Shown here: positions 23,661 to 33,277 of the stretch, in pieces | Layout: the number at the start of each line of letters is the position of its first letter | Position numbering within the stretch: the first letter of the stretch is position 1 | Program-made: the position numbers and the translations under genes | DNA from: Alcanivorax quisquiliarum | GTDB taxonomy: Bacteria; Pseudomonadota; Gammaproteobacteria; Pseudomonadales; Alcanivoracaceae | NCBI RefSeq assembly: GCF_023051175.1 | Contig: NZ_JALKII010000002.1 | Span: forward strand, 186,001 to 250,000 | Direction of reading: 5' to 3' | DNA: 64,000 bases | Notes under the pieces: generated by a model | What the model was told of the DNA's origin: nothing | Database searches by the model: none | The model's input: the letters and a program-made list of their open reading frames with translations, nothing else

Positions 23661-26546
23661 ATGAACATGACGCGGGAAGGGGGATGCGTGTCGACTGATT
23701 CCAGGCATTCATCGCCAGCGGGGGAGCGCTTCGGCAGCTCGGCCCGGCTGCTGGTGCAGGCTTTGCCAGCACTGAACATTGCCGAGCCCATCGCCGCCTG
23801 GCTGCTGGTATGGCTCTACCGAGGCGCCGCCACGCCACTGTGGCAACTGCTCGCCTGGGCGGCGCTGGTGTCCGCAGTCGCTTGCCTGAGAGCGCTGGCG
23901 ATCCGCCGGCTGCGCCAGCCAGAGATATCCATCGCACGCTTGCGGGGCCTGCACCGGTACCTCATGTGGGCGCTGGCCATCAATGGTGCGCTGTTTGGAG
24001 CAGCGCTGGTATGGCTGAACCCCGCTTCCGCGATACTGCTGCCCGATTACGCCGCGACCCAGACTCTGGCCGCCACACTGGTGCTTGGCCTGACCGTCAT
24101 CGTGATCGCCTGCGCTGCGGTATATCCTACCGGCGCTCTGACGTATACGCTGGCAGCGCTGCTACCGCTCGCCCTGCATCTGTGGTTCGCCTCGCCCGCT
24201 TTTCAAGGAGCGGCGCTGGCGCTGGGGCTGTACCTGGTCTGTACTATGCTGGCCATACAGCGCCTTTATCAGAGCATTGGCGGCACCCTGGGGCTGGCGC
24301 TCCGCAACCGGGCGCTGTATCGCCGCCTTGCCGCCACCCGTGCCGAAGCGCAAAGCCTTGGCAAAAAACTGGCGCAAGAGATCGAAGAGCGCCGGCAGGC
24401 ACGCGAGCGTTTGCAGCAATCCCGCGAACAGCTCGAAAGTACTGTGCGCGAGCGCACCCGGGAGCTGGAGCAGATGAACGCACAGCTCATCGCCACCAGC
24501 CAGCGGCTGCAGCTGGCATTGGAAGCCAGCAACATTTGCCTGTGGGACTGGGATCTGGTGTCCGGCGAAACCTTCAATTCCAATTTTGCCCGGCTGCTGG
24601 GCTTTGACGGCGAGCCGACCGGCAATCTGGTCGATGACCTGCGCACGCAAGTGCACCCGGATGATTTTCTACTGATCCGGAAAGCGATGGTCGCGCACTT
24701 CAAGGGGCTCACCAATCAGTATCAGGTGGTTTACCGCATGCGCCACGCGGATGGCCGCTGGCACTGGATCGAAGACGAAGGCCGCGTAGTGGCGCGCACA
24801 CCGCAGGGGCGGGCCGCAAGAATGATCGGCACCCGGCGGGATATCACCGAAGACCGCGAAGCGCGAGAGCAATTCCGGCTGGCGGCCACGGTGTTTGAAA
24901 ATGCCTCCGAGGGCATTTTCATCTTCGACCCGGCGTTCCGCTTCCTCACGGTCAACGATTGCTTTACCCGCATCACGGGCTACCTCGACAAGGAGGTGCT
25001 GGGCCATTCGGTGATGGAAATCGGCAACATGCCGGAAAACGAAAAGCTCTACCACGATATTCACGCCGCGCTCCAGGTGGAGGGCTTCTGGGAAGGCGAA
25101 CTGATGGAGCGGCGCAAAAGTGGCGAGCGCTATCCCGAGTGGCTACAGATCAGCGCGGTATACGATGAATCCGGGCGGCTGACTCACTATGTGGGCATGT
25201 TCTCCGATCTGACCGCACGCAAGGAAGCCGAGGAGCGCGTGCAGTTTCTCTCCAATTTCGATCGCCTCACCGGCTTTGCCAACCGCAACCAGTTCCGCGA
25301 GCGATTACAGCGTTCGCTCACGCTGGCCCGACTGAATCGCAAAAAAGTAGCACTGGTATTTCTTGATCTGGATCGCTTTCGCCCGATCAATGATTCGCTC
25401 GGCCACGAAGTCGGCGATCGCTTGCTGAAACTGGCCGCCGAGCGCCTGCGCGGCTGTGGTTTCAAGGAAGAACAGCTGGCCCGTGTCGGCGGTGATGAAT
25501 TCACCTTGATCATCGAGCATTACGACGACCCGGCCAGCCTTGAGCAGGCCTGCGCAAAACTCATCAATGCCATGCGCCGGCCGTTTCATTTTGATCAGCA
25601 TGAGCTGCTGCTGGGCGCCAGCGTGGGGATCAGCGTATTCCCCGATACCGCGCAGGATATACAGACACTGATCAATCAGGCTGATCTGGCCATGCATCAG
25701 GCAAAGCGTGCCGGTGGCAACAATTTCCAGTTTTATTCCAGCGATATGCGCGTCGCTTCCGTGGAGCAGCTGGCGCTGGAAACCAGCTTGCGCAAAGCGA
25801 TTTTCAAGAACGAATTCGTGGTGCATTACCAACCGAAAATGGATCTGGCACGCAATCGCATCACCTCGGCAGAGGCATTGGTGCGCTGGCAGCACCCGAC
25901 CATGGGCCTGTTGCCGCCAAAGGATTTTATTCCGCTGGCGGAGGAAACCGGCCTGATCAGTGCCATTGGCGAGCTGGTACTGGAGCGCTCCTGCCGCCAA
26001 GCAATGCAGTGGCACGAACGCGGGCTGGGCGATATCTGCATTTCCGTGAATTTGTCCGCGCACCAGTTCCGCAAGGGCAATGTGCTGGAGATTATAGATC
26101 GGGTGCTGCGCACCACCGGCCTGCCGGCACAGTTGCTTGAGCTGGAGCTGACGGAGAGCCTGATCATGGAAGATCTGGATAAAAATATCGCGCTGCTTCG
26201 GGAGCTGCGGGCACGCGGTATCTCACTGTCGCTGGATGATTTCGGCACCGGTTATTCATCACTGAGTTACCTCAAGCGCTTTCCCATCGACACGCTCAAG
26301 ATCGACCGCTCGTTCATTACCGAGCTGGATCAGAATCAGGACGACGCCGCGATCACACGCGCCATTATCGACATGGCGCACAGCCTGAACTTGCGGGTGG
26401 TGGCCGAAGGAGTGGAAACCGAATCTCACCTGGAAATTCTGCGCGACATGGGTTGCGACAGTATTCAGGGCTTTCTGGTCAGCCGGCCGGTGCCGGCACC
26501 GGAGCTGCTGGCACTGCTGGAGACGCAGCGTCAGGCGCGGGCCTGA
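23661..26546 (+). CDS. membrane PAS-PAS-GGDEF-EAL cyclic-di-GMP protein
   Basis: 961 residues from the ATG at 23661; a GTG at 23688 after GGGAAGGGGG is an alternative. About five hydrophobic helices form an N-terminal membrane sensor (about 25-190), followed by a coiled coil (205-275), PAS 1 (280-395) and PAS 2 (400-518). The GGDEF domain (530-700) has an intact GGDEF motif near 609. The EAL domain (706-956) has EALVRW near 735, plus DDFGTGYSSLSYLKRFP and AEGVETESHLEIL. The position of the RxxD inhibitory site is not conserved (FKEE). Both catalytic motifs are intact, so it could make or degrade c-di-GMP. Confidence 0.93.
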   Translation: MNMTREGGCVSTDSRHSSPAGERFGSSARLLVQALPALNIAEPIAAWLLVWLYRGAATPLWQLLAWAALVSAVACLRALAIRRLRQPEISIARLRGLHRYLMWALAINGALFGAALVWLNPASAILLPDYAATQTLAATLVLGLTVIVIACAAVYPTGALTYTLAALLPLALHLWFASPAFQGAALALGLYLVCTMLAIQRLYQSIGGTLGLALRNRALYRRLAATRAEAQSLGKKLAQEIEERRQARERLQQSREQLESTVRERTRELEQMNAQLIATSQRLQLALEASNICLWDWDLVSGETFNSNFARLLGFDGEPTGNLVDDLRTQVHPDDFLLIRKAMVAHFKGLTNQYQVVYRMRHADGRWHWIEDEGRVVARTPQGRAARMIGTRRDITEDREAREQFRLAATVFENASEGIFIFDPAFRFLTVNDCFTRITGYLDKEVLGHSVMEIGNMPENEKLYHDIHAALQVEGFWEGELMERRKSGERYPEWLQISAVYDESGRLTHYVGMFSDLTARKEAEERVQFLSNFDRLTGFANRNQFRERLQRSLTLARLNRKKVALVFLDLDRFRPINDSLGHEVGDRLLKLAAERLRGCGFKEEQLARVGGDEFTLIIEHYDDPASLEQACAKLINAMRRPFHFDQHELLLGASVGISVFPDTAQDIQTLINQADLAMHQAKRAGGNNFQFYSSDMRVASVEQLALETSLRKAIFKNEFVVHYQPKMDLARNRITSAEALVRWQHPTMGLLPPKDFIPLAEETGLISAIGELVLERSCRQAMQWHERGLGDICISVNLSAHQFRKGNVLEIIDRVLRTTGLPAQLLELELTESLIMEDLDKNIALLRELRARGISLSLDDFGTGYSSLSYLKRFPIDTLKIDRSFITELDQNQDDAAITRAIIDMAHSLNLRVVAEGVETESHLEILRDMGCDSIQGFLVSRPVPAPELLALLETQRQARA

Positions 26547-26552
26547 CGGCGC

Positions 26553-26775
26553 TCAGGCCGTCTGGAAATCCAGTGGATGGATGTGGTCCAGGTTCAGCGT
26601 GCTTGCGGCTACCCAGAGGTCGCATTGATCCTGCATCGCCAGCCAGCTTTCCGGGGAACGCCCCAGCACGCGGGCAAGCCGCAGCGCCATCTCCGGGCTG
26701 ATCGCGCTATTGCTCTGGAGAACGCGTGACAAAGTGGACGCCGCCACATCCAGGTGTGCCGCCAGTTGCCGCTGA
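26553..26775 (-). pseudogene. higA: HigA-type antitoxin, 5'-truncated
   Basis: The minus-strand frame reads QLAAHLDVAASTLSRVLQSN, then AISPEMALRLARVLGRSPES and WLAMQDQCDLW, the Xre/HigA helix-turn-helix and C-terminal signature. The usual first 20-30 residues (the HPGE... segment) are absent, and the frame upstream runs into the HigB remnant read in the wrong frame. A downstream start is not supported by a ribosome site. Coordinates at the 5' side are approximate. Confidence 0.75.
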
Positions 26776-26983
26776 CCCACACGGACCACCGATGCCTCGC
26801 CTGCCCTCTCAAACGATGCAAACGAAAACCGGGGAGGTCCATGTCATCAATACAGGCGGCGGTCTCCAACGCGGCCAATTGCAGACGCAATCGCTTGGCA
26901 TGCGATTCCTGGATGCCGGCCTTGTTGCCTGAGCGATAGAACCGTAGCAGTCCCTTGTGACGGCTCGACTGAATCCTGTACAC
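26759..26983 (-). pseudogene. higB: HigB-type toxin, 3'-truncated
   Basis: From GTG at 26983 the frame encodes about 75 residues of a HigB/RelE-superfamily mRNA interferase: SSRHKGLLRFYRSGNKAGIQ, then AKRLRLQLAALETA, MDLPGFRLHRLRG and RWSVWVSGNWR. Intact HigB continues for about 17 more residues; here the sequence passes directly into higA coding sequence in another frame. The toxin C-terminus, which holds catalytic residues in the family, is lost, so the protein is presumed inactive. Confidence 0.75.
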
Positions 26984-27021
26984 ACCTTGGCATGTTGCGC
27001 ACCACGCAACATGCCAAGGTG
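26983..27021. repeat. 17-bp perfect inverted repeat between mgtE and the higBA remnant
   Basis: CACCTTGGCATGTTGCG (26983-26999), a 5-nt loop, and its exact complement (27005-27021). It begins 13 bp past the mgtE stop codon and its left arm overlaps the higB start codon. It could be the higBA autoregulatory operator, a terminator for mgtE or both. No T-tract follows on the mgtE strand. Confidence 0.7.
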
Positions 27022-27033
27022 CGCAACCGGCTT

Positions 27034-28377
27034 TCAGAGCCCCAGCAACACCGTCGCCAGGCCAAAATAGATCATCACGCCACTGACATCGGCAATGGTG
27101 GTGATCAACGGTGTGCTGGCGGTGGCGGGGTCGAATTTCAGCCTGTCGAGCAGGAACGGCAAGCCCATGCCGATCAGGCTGCCGACCATGACCACCAGCA
27201 CCATGGTCAGCGCCACCACCAGGGCGATATCCAGCCCGACACGAAAAATACCGACAATCATCACGGTGGCGGCCATGGTCAGCCCCAGGGCACCGGCTAC
27301 CAGAATCTCGCGCCCGAGCAGCTTGCCCCAGTCACGGGCAGTCACATCACCGGTGGCCAGGCCGCGCACCATCAGCGTGGCTGACTGGGCGCCCGCGTTC
27401 CCGGCACTCGCCACCAGCAGCGGCATGAAAAACAACAGCGCGATGTGCGCAGAGATGGTTTCCTCGAAGAATGCGATCCCCGCGCCGGTGAAAATATTGC
27501 CGAACACCAGCACCACCAGCCAATGCACTCGCGAGCGATACAAGGACAGCGGCGAGGCGTCACGCAGGCTGGTTTCCAGGCGGCCGACGGTGGCGCCCTT
27601 GTGCATGTCTTCGGTGGCTTCGGCTTCCGCAACATCCATGGCGTCGTCGTAGGTCACGATGCCCACCAGCGTGTTGTCACTATTGAGGATCGGCAACGCC
27701 AGCAAGTCATAACGGGAGATCAGCCGGGCGACTTCTTCTTGTGGCGCCTTCACATCGGCGGCGACCACGTCGCGCTCCATCAGATCATCCACCTTCGCCG
27801 ATGGCACCGCGAGAATCAGTTGCCGCAGCGAGATCACGCCCTGGAGCCGGTGGTCTTGATCCAGGACAAATGCCTGATAGATGGTTTCCTTGTCGGGCGC
27901 GGTCAGGCGCAGGGTTTCCAGCGCGGCGGCCACGGAAAGCCCGGCTGACACAGAGGCATAATCGGAGGTCATCAGCGCGCCAGCGGTGCCCTCTTCATAG
28001 CTCGCCAGGCGGCGCAGATCTTCCCGCTCCTTGCGCGCCAGACGGGTAAACAACCGCCGCCGTATCGCATCATCGAGCACCTTGAACAGATCCGCTCGTT
28101 CATCGGATGGCATTTTCGTGACCATCGCCGTGAGCGCATCCGGCGGCAGCCGCGAGGCAATTTGTTGCTGCATTTGCAGCGACAGATAACCGAAGGTTTC
28201 AGCCCGCTTTTCCAGCGGCAACGCCATCAGCAGCTCGACTTCAAGCTCGGGCCGAACCTGCTGGATAAAATCCGCCACATCAGCCGGATTCAATTCTGCA
28301 GCACGTTCGGCAATGGCCTCCCGTTCATCACGGGCGACAGCATCGTTTAGCGCACGAACAAGTTCTTCAACGGTCAT
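27034..28377 (-). CDS. mgtE: magnesium transporter MgtE
   Basis: 447 residues with the canonical layout: a cytoplasmic helical N domain (1-125; PADVADFIQQ, LPLEKRAETFGYL), two CBS domains (about 130-255; MTSDYASV, MERDVVAADVKAPQEEVA), a connecting helix and five membrane segments (about 285-447). The pore segment contains PLLVASAGNAGAQSATLMVRGLATGDV, the ion-binding signature with the acidic residue downstream. The CBS and N domains gate the channel by sensing cytoplasmic Mg2+. It is monocistronic, downstream of the efflux operon on the same strand but separated by 377 bp. Confidence 0.95.
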   Translation of the reverse strand: MTVEELVRALNDAVARDEREAIAERAAELNPADVADFIQQVRPELEVELLMALPLEKRAETFGYLSLQMQQQIASRLPPDALTAMVTKMPSDERADLFKVLDDAIRRRLFTRLARKEREDLRRLASYEEGTAGALMTSDYASVSAGLSVAAALETLRLTAPDKETIYQAFVLDQDHRLQGVISLRQLILAVPSAKVDDLMERDVVAADVKAPQEEVARLISRYDLLALPILNSDNTLVGIVTYDDAMDVAEAEATEDMHKGATVGRLETSLRDASPLSLYRSRVHWLVVLVFGNIFTGAGIAFFEETISAHIALLFFMPLLVASAGNAGAQSATLMVRGLATGDVTARDWGKLLGREILVAGALGLTMAATVMIVGIFRVGLDIALVVALTMVLVVMVGSLIGMGLPFLLDRLKFDPATASTPLITTIADVSGVMIYFGLATVLLGL

Positions 28378-28754
28378 GGCTCGCCTCTCTACACACTGTG
28401 AGAGCGTGCGGCGAGCCTGCGGGCGTCAGCGCCGAGGCAGGGGCAGCACACGCTCCGCGGCAGCGCGGATTGCGTTGGTTGCTGGATAAGGTCGACTGGA
28501 CGGGTCCATAAATCTGTTTAAGCAGTTTGGGCGTGCGAACCTTAATGGAGAACGGATAACGGAGCAACCGGGCCAGCAAGGGACTGAGGCAATTTCATGC
28601 TTGTCCGGCGGCCGGGCATCAGACGGGCCCGGACGGCTGCACCCGCGTCACGATACGGCGCCCAAAGCGCCGCCCGCGCCGGGATTCGATCCGGCACCAT
28701 CGCGCTGAACGTCAGCTCTGACAATTTGCACGCAACATGGCGAACGATCCGGGC
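28378..28754. other. 377-bp intergenic region upstream of mgtE
   Basis: It follows the end of the outer-membrane channel gene and precedes mgtE. I looked for an Mg2+ riboswitch (M-box) or other conserved leader and did not recognise one. Short frames inside lack ribosome sites. It presumably contains the mgtE promoter; GAGAGGCGAG just before the ATG is its ribosome site. Confidence 0.5.
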
Positions 28755-30197
28755 TCAAGGCCGGGCAGGCTCGGGCGGCCTGGTAATGCGCTCGATCACC
28801 GGATCACCCACCTGCCAGCCGCCACCCAGCACAGCCGCCAGCTGTGCAGCGGCCTGGAGCTGATCGCTGATGATGTTCAGCCGGGCGCGGCGGGCATCGA
28901 GCGTCAGGTTTTGCGCGTTGGCAACTTCCAGAAATGTGACCATGCCGGCGCGATAGCGATTGTTGATGACGCGCTCGTTTTCCTCCGCCAGCTCGATCAG
29001 CGCCTCCTGCTGTGTGGCTTTTTCCGCGAGAATCTGGAGCGCGGCCAGCGCATCTTCCACGTCGCGCAGGCTGTCGAGCACGGTCTGGCGATAATTTGCC
29101 ACATGTTCATCGTACTGCGCCACGGCGATATCGCGGGTGGCGCGGCGGCGGCCGCCATCGAACAGGGTCAGCGCCAGCGACGGGCCAACCGACCAGACAC
29201 GCTGGGGGGCGTCGAACAGCCCGGAAAACGTATCGTCCTGCACGGCGCCGAAGGCGCTCAGGGTCAGATCCGGCAGCCAGGCAGTTTCGGCCACGCCGAT
29301 GCGGGCATTGGCGGCGGCCACGCGGCGCTCGGCGATCACTACATCCGGGCGCCGGGCAATCAGCACCGAAGGCAGCGCAGCGGGCAGCACCGGCAGTGCC
29401 GGCAAGGTGTCGGAATCCGGCAGCCCGAATGCCACCGGCGCCACGCCGAGCAAGGCGGCCAGGGCGTTTTCTTCCTGGGCGCGCTGGCGTTGCAGATCGT
29501 ACATTTGCGTGCGCAGGGATTGCCGCTGGGTTTCTGCCTGGATCACATCCGAGCGCGACACGATACCGGCGTTGTACTGGTTACGCGTCAGCTGGGCGGA
29601 GCGGTCGAACGCCTCGATGCTCTGCTCAAGAATCTCACGCTGCTGATCCAGCGTGCGCAGGCGAATGTAGCCCTGCGCCAGCGCTACCTGCATGGTCAGC
29701 CGCACGCCGGCCATATCGGCGGCGCTGGCGGCCAGCCCGGCGCGCTCTGCTTCCACTTGTCGCCGCACGCGGCCCCACAGATCTGGTGCCCAGCTGATAT
29801 CCAGCCGGCCGGTGAACAGCTCCGAGGCGCTGCTGTTGTTACCACCACTGCGCGTGCCGCCCACTGTCGCGGAAAGCTGCGGGCTGTAGTCGCCGCGCGC
29901 CAGTCGCCACTGCGCCTCTGCGGCGCGAAAGCGGGCCTCGGCCTGCGCCAGTGTCTGGCTGGCCTGATCGGCTTCGCGGATCAGGTAGGTGAGCGTCGGG
30001 TCATCAAAGCTTTCCCACCAGGTGCCCTGCGCCAGCCAGGGCTGCTCGGGCATGGTGCGCCAGCCATCCTGATAACGAAACTGCTCGGGCATGGCAGTGT
30101 CGGGCACGCGATAATCCGGCCCGGCAGTGCAACCCGCCAGTAGCATCAGGCTCAGCAGGGGGGCGGAAAAACGCAGGCGGTGTATCAGGGCGTTCAT
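28755..30197 (-). CDS. RND efflux outer-membrane channel lipoprotein (NodT/OprM family)
   Basis: 480 residues. The signal peptide ends in lipobox LLAGC (Cys22-23 region), so it is an acylated outer-membrane factor. Two TolC-like repeats follow, with QALAEARFRAAEAQWRLARG-type helices, VALAQGYIRLRTLDQQ, the NQYNAGIVSRSDVIQAET motif and, in the second half, INNRYRAGMVTFLEVANAQN. It forms the trimeric exit duct for the RND pumps encoded upstream. Its ATG overlaps the stop of the preceding pump gene (ATGA), so it is last in a four-gene operon. Confidence 0.93.
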   Translation of the reverse strand: MNALIHRLRFSAPLLSLMLLAGCTAGPDYRVPDTAMPEQFRYQDGWRTMPEQPWLAQGTWWESFDDPTLTYLIREADQASQTLAQAEARFRAAEAQWRLARGDYSPQLSATVGGTRSGGNNSSASELFTGRLDISWAPDLWGRVRRQVEAERAGLAASAADMAGVRLTMQVALAQGYIRLRTLDQQREILEQSIEAFDRSAQLTRNQYNAGIVSRSDVIQAETQRQSLRTQMYDLQRQRAQEENALAALLGVAPVAFGLPDSDTLPALPVLPAALPSVLIARRPDVVIAERRVAAANARIGVAETAWLPDLTLSAFGAVQDDTFSGLFDAPQRVWSVGPSLALTLFDGGRRRATRDIAVAQYDEHVANYRQTVLDSLRDVEDALAALQILAEKATQQEALIELAEENERVINNRYRAGMVTFLEVANAQNLTLDARRARLNIISDQLQAAAQLAAVLGGGWQVGDPVIERITRPPEPARP

Positions 30198-33100
30198 GGC
30201 GATGCCTCGGGTGCAAGCGTGCTGCGCAGCGCCACGCGCTGGCGCAACATTTCAAGGTAGAGATAAATGACCGGCGTAGTGTAGAGCGTCAGCAACTGGC
30301 TCAAGGCCAGGCCGCCGACGATGGTGATGCCCAGCGGGCGGCGCAGCTCGGCGCCTTCACCAAAACCCATCACCAGCGGCACGGCGCCAAGCAAGCCGGC
30401 AAGGTTGGTCATCAGGATAGGCCGCAGCCGCAGCAGCGCGGCCTGCCGGATCGCCGCCAGCGGCGTGCGCCCCTGGCGCTGGGCAGACAACGCAAAATCA
30501 ATCATCAGGATGGCATTTTTCATGACGATGCCGATCAACAGGAACAACCCGAGCAGCGCAATCAGGCTGAACGGCGTGCCGCTCATTCTCAGCGCCAGCA
30601 GCGCGCCCACGCCCGCAGAGGGCAAGGTGGAGAGAATCGTCAGCGGATGCAGCAGGCTTTCATAGAGCATCCCCAACACCATATACACGGCCAGCAAAAC
30701 GGCCAGCAGCAACAGCGGCTGGCTCAGGCTGCCTTCAAAGTTCGGCCGCCCGGAGCCGGGGCCGGCGTACACACTGGTGGGCAGCATGATGTCGTTGAGC
30801 GCTTGCTGGATAGCTGCCTCCGCCTGATAAAGCGTGACACCTTCTGCCAGCCCGTAGCCAATGCCGACGGAGGCAAACTGTGCATCGTGCCGCACGCGGT
30901 CGTTGGTCAGCCCGTAATCCCAGCTGGCAAAGGTGGAGAGCGGTACGCGGGCGCCATCGGCGGTCGATACTTCCAGTTGTTGCAGCACGGACGGCTGCTC
31001 GGTATAGCGCGGCAACAGCTCCATCACCACACGATACTGGTTCAGCTCATCGTAAAGCGTTGCCACTTGCCGTTGCGAAAACGAGTTGTTCAGTACCGAG
31101 GCGATGGTGGCCATGTCCACGCCACGCTGGCGCGCAGCTTCACGGTCGATATGCAGCTGCACTTGCTGCGCATCTTCATCACCCACGGATTGCACATCGA
31201 CCAGCTCGGGCAATTTTTCCATTGCTGCGGAGGCGCGGCGTGACCAGATATCAAGCTCCGCCAGAGAATCGGAGCGCAATACCAGTTCATGATCGCTGCG
31301 GCTGAACGCCGAGCCGAGGAAAATATCCTGATCGACCATCAGGAACATGCGCCCGCCCGGCACAATGGGCGATTGCGCACGCAGGCGATTTACCACATCC
31401 TGCGCCGAGACGCCGCGCTCGGACAACGGCTTGAGATTGATCGTCAACTGCGCATTGGTCAGGCCGCGATCGCCACCGCTAGTGCCGGTGACATCCTGAA
31501 CCGCCGGATCAGCCATGATCAGTTGCCGGAATACTTCGATCTTCGGCTGCATCAGCTGAAATGAAAAACCATCATCGCCACGCACAAAACCACGGATCTG
31601 CCCGGTATCCTGCTGGGGCAAGGTGGTTTTCGGAATATCCACATACAGATAGCCGTTGACGCCGATCACCGCGAGCAATGTCAGCAGCGTCACCAGCCGG
31701 TGGCGTAGCGCCCAATCGAGGCTGCCGGCGTAGGCGCGCTGCAACGAGGCAAACAATTGCTCGCTGCGCCGTGCCAGCACCGAGGGCGCGGTGGTGGCTT
31801 TGTCTTTCAACCACAGCGCACACAGGCTGGGCGTCAGGGTGACGGACACCAGCAACGAGATGATGATGGCGGCGGCCAGCGTAATCGAAAATTCCCGGAA
31901 CAGCCGCTCGACCACACCGCCCATGAACAGGATCGACACGAACACCACCACCAGCGCGACGTTCATCGCCAGCAAGGTGAAGCCTACTTCCCGCGTACCC
32001 TGCACCGCCGCCTGCATTGGTGACAAGCCATCGCTGATATGCCGCTGGATATTTTCCAGCACCACGATGGCATCATCGACCACCAGCCCGGCGGCAATGA
32101 TCAGCGCCATCAGCGATAGATTGTTGAGCGAGAAACCGTAGAAATACATCACCACGAAGCAGCCGATCAGCGACACCGGAATTGCGGCGGTGGGAATCAG
32201 CGCCGAGCGTGCGCTGCCGAGAAACAGCCACACCACCAGCACCACCAGTGCCACGGCGATCAGCAGTGTCGCCTGGGCATCGCGCAGGGTGGCACGGATA
32301 CCGGGCGAGCGATCCATCACCACGGTCAGCTCGGCATCGGCGGGCATCAGCGCGTGCAGCGCCGGCAGCTGCTCGTAGATGGCATCAATGGTGCGCATGA
32401 TGTTGGCGCCCGGCTGGCGGTTCACTTGCAGGATTACCGCCGGGCGCTCGTTGTGAAAACCACTGCTGTATCGGTTTTCCACCGAGTCCGTGACCACCGC
32501 TACATCCTGCAAGCGCACCACGGCGCCGTTCTCGTGGCGGATCACCAGTTGCTGGAAATCACTGGCGCGACGCAACATGCCGCTGGTGCGAATTTCCCAG
32601 CGATGGCGTTCGTCTTCCACCAGCCCCAGCGGCCGCAGGGCATTGGCCTCGCTGATGGCGTTGCGCACGTCATCCAGCGCGATGCCACGGTGCAGCAGCG
32701 CGGCCGGATCAAGCTGCACGCGCACCGCCGGCAGCGATGCGCCGGAAACGCTCACCTCGCCGACACCGCTGATCTGCGCCAGTTTCTGCGACAGGATGGT
32801 GGCGGCGGCATCATACAGTTCGCTTGGTGCCAGATTCGGCGAGCTCAAGGCCAGCCCCATGATCGGCGCCTGGGACGGATTCACTTTGCGATACTGCGGA
32901 TTGCCGGGCATACCGGCGGGCAACTGGCTGCGCGCTGCATTGATCGCCGCCTGCACATCGCGGGCGGCGTCATTGAGATCCCGCCCCAGCTCGAATTGCA
33001 GCACGATCTGGGTGGCACCCTGGTTGCTTGATGAGGTGATTGCGGTGACGCCGGCAATGCTGCCCAGAGCACGCTCAAGCGGCGTGGCGACGGTGGCCGC

Positions 33101-33277
33101 CATGCTTTCCGGGCTGGCACCGGGCAGGCTGGCGCTCACGGTGATGATCGGGAAATCAATTTGCGGCAACGGCGCCACCGGCAGCAGCCGGTAGGTGAGC
33201 AGGCCGGTGAGCACCACCGCCAGCGCCAGCAGCGCGGTGGCCACCGGCCGGTGGATGAACGCCCGCGCCGGGTTCAT
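30194..33277 (-). CDS. mdtC: RND multidrug efflux permease, MdtC type
   Basis: 1027 residues, typical for RND pumps. Membrane helix 1 ([20 protein letters not shown]) is followed by a large periplasmic loop. The proton-relay motif [17 protein letters not shown] is in TM4, and the TM10-11 Lys is in [20 protein letters not shown]. The tandem arrangement with a second pump gene, as in MdtB-MdtC heteromultimers, assigns this copy as MdtC-like. The complex drives drugs, bile-salt-like compounds or metals outward by proton motive force. It overlaps both neighbours by 4 bp. Confidence 0.92.
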   Translation of the reverse strand: MNPARAFIHRPVATALLALAVVLTGLLTYRLLPVAPLPQIDFPIITVSASLPGASPESMAATVATPLERALGSIAGVTAITSSSNQGATQIVLQFELGRDLNDAARDVQAAINAARSQLPAGMPGNPQYRKVNPSQAPIMGLALSSPNLAPSELYDAAATILSQKLAQISGVGEVSVSGASLPAVRVQLDPAALLHRGIALDDVRNAISEANALRPLGLVEDERHRWEIRTSGMLRRASDFQQLVIRHENGAVVRLQDVAVVTDSVENRYSSGFHNERPAVILQVNRQPGANIMRTIDAIYEQLPALHALMPADAELTVVMDRSPGIRATLRDAQATLLIAVALVVLVVWLFLGSARSALIPTAAIPVSLIGCFVVMYFYGFSLNNLSLMALIIAAGLVVDDAIVVLENIQRHISDGLSPMQAAVQGTREVGFTLLAMNVALVVVFVSILFMGGVVERLFREFSITLAAAIIISLLVSVTLTPSLCALWLKDKATTAPSVLARRSEQLFASLQRAYAGSLDWALRHRLVTLLTLLAVIGVNGYLYVDIPKTTLPQQDTGQIRGFVRGDDGFSFQLMQPKIEVFRQLIMADPAVQDVTGTSGGDRGLTNAQLTINLKPLSERGVSAQDVVNRLRAQSPIVPGGRMFLMVDQDIFLGSAFSRSDHELVLRSDSLAELDIWSRRASAAMEKLPELVDVQSVGDEDAQQVQLHIDREAARQRGVDMATIASVLNNSFSQRQVATLYDELNQYRVVMELLPRYTEQPSVLQQLEVSTADGARVPLSTFASWDYGLTNDRVRHDAQFASVGIGYGLAEGVTLYQAEAAIQQALNDIMLPTSVYAGPGSGRPNFEGSLSQPLLLLAVLLAVYMVLGMLYESLLHPLTILSTLPSAGVGALLALRMSGTPFSLIALLGLFLLIGIVMKNAILMIDFALSAQRQGRTPLAAIRQAALLRLRPILMTNLAGLLGAVPLVMGFGEGAELRRPLGITIVGGLALSQLLTLYTTPVIYLYLEMLRQRVALRSTLAPEASP

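Noticed and set aside
26609-26983. A 124-codon frame that could be called a novel HigB-like toxin with a new C-terminus
   Set aside because: The last 50 codons are higA sequence read in the wrong frame and have Arg/Trp-rich noise composition, so it is a deletion product and not a new domain.
28378-28754. Mg2+ riboswitch upstream of mgtE
   Set aside because: No M-box core motifs were recognised, and this class is uncommon upstream of mgtE in gammaproteobacteria. A covariance-model search would be decisive.
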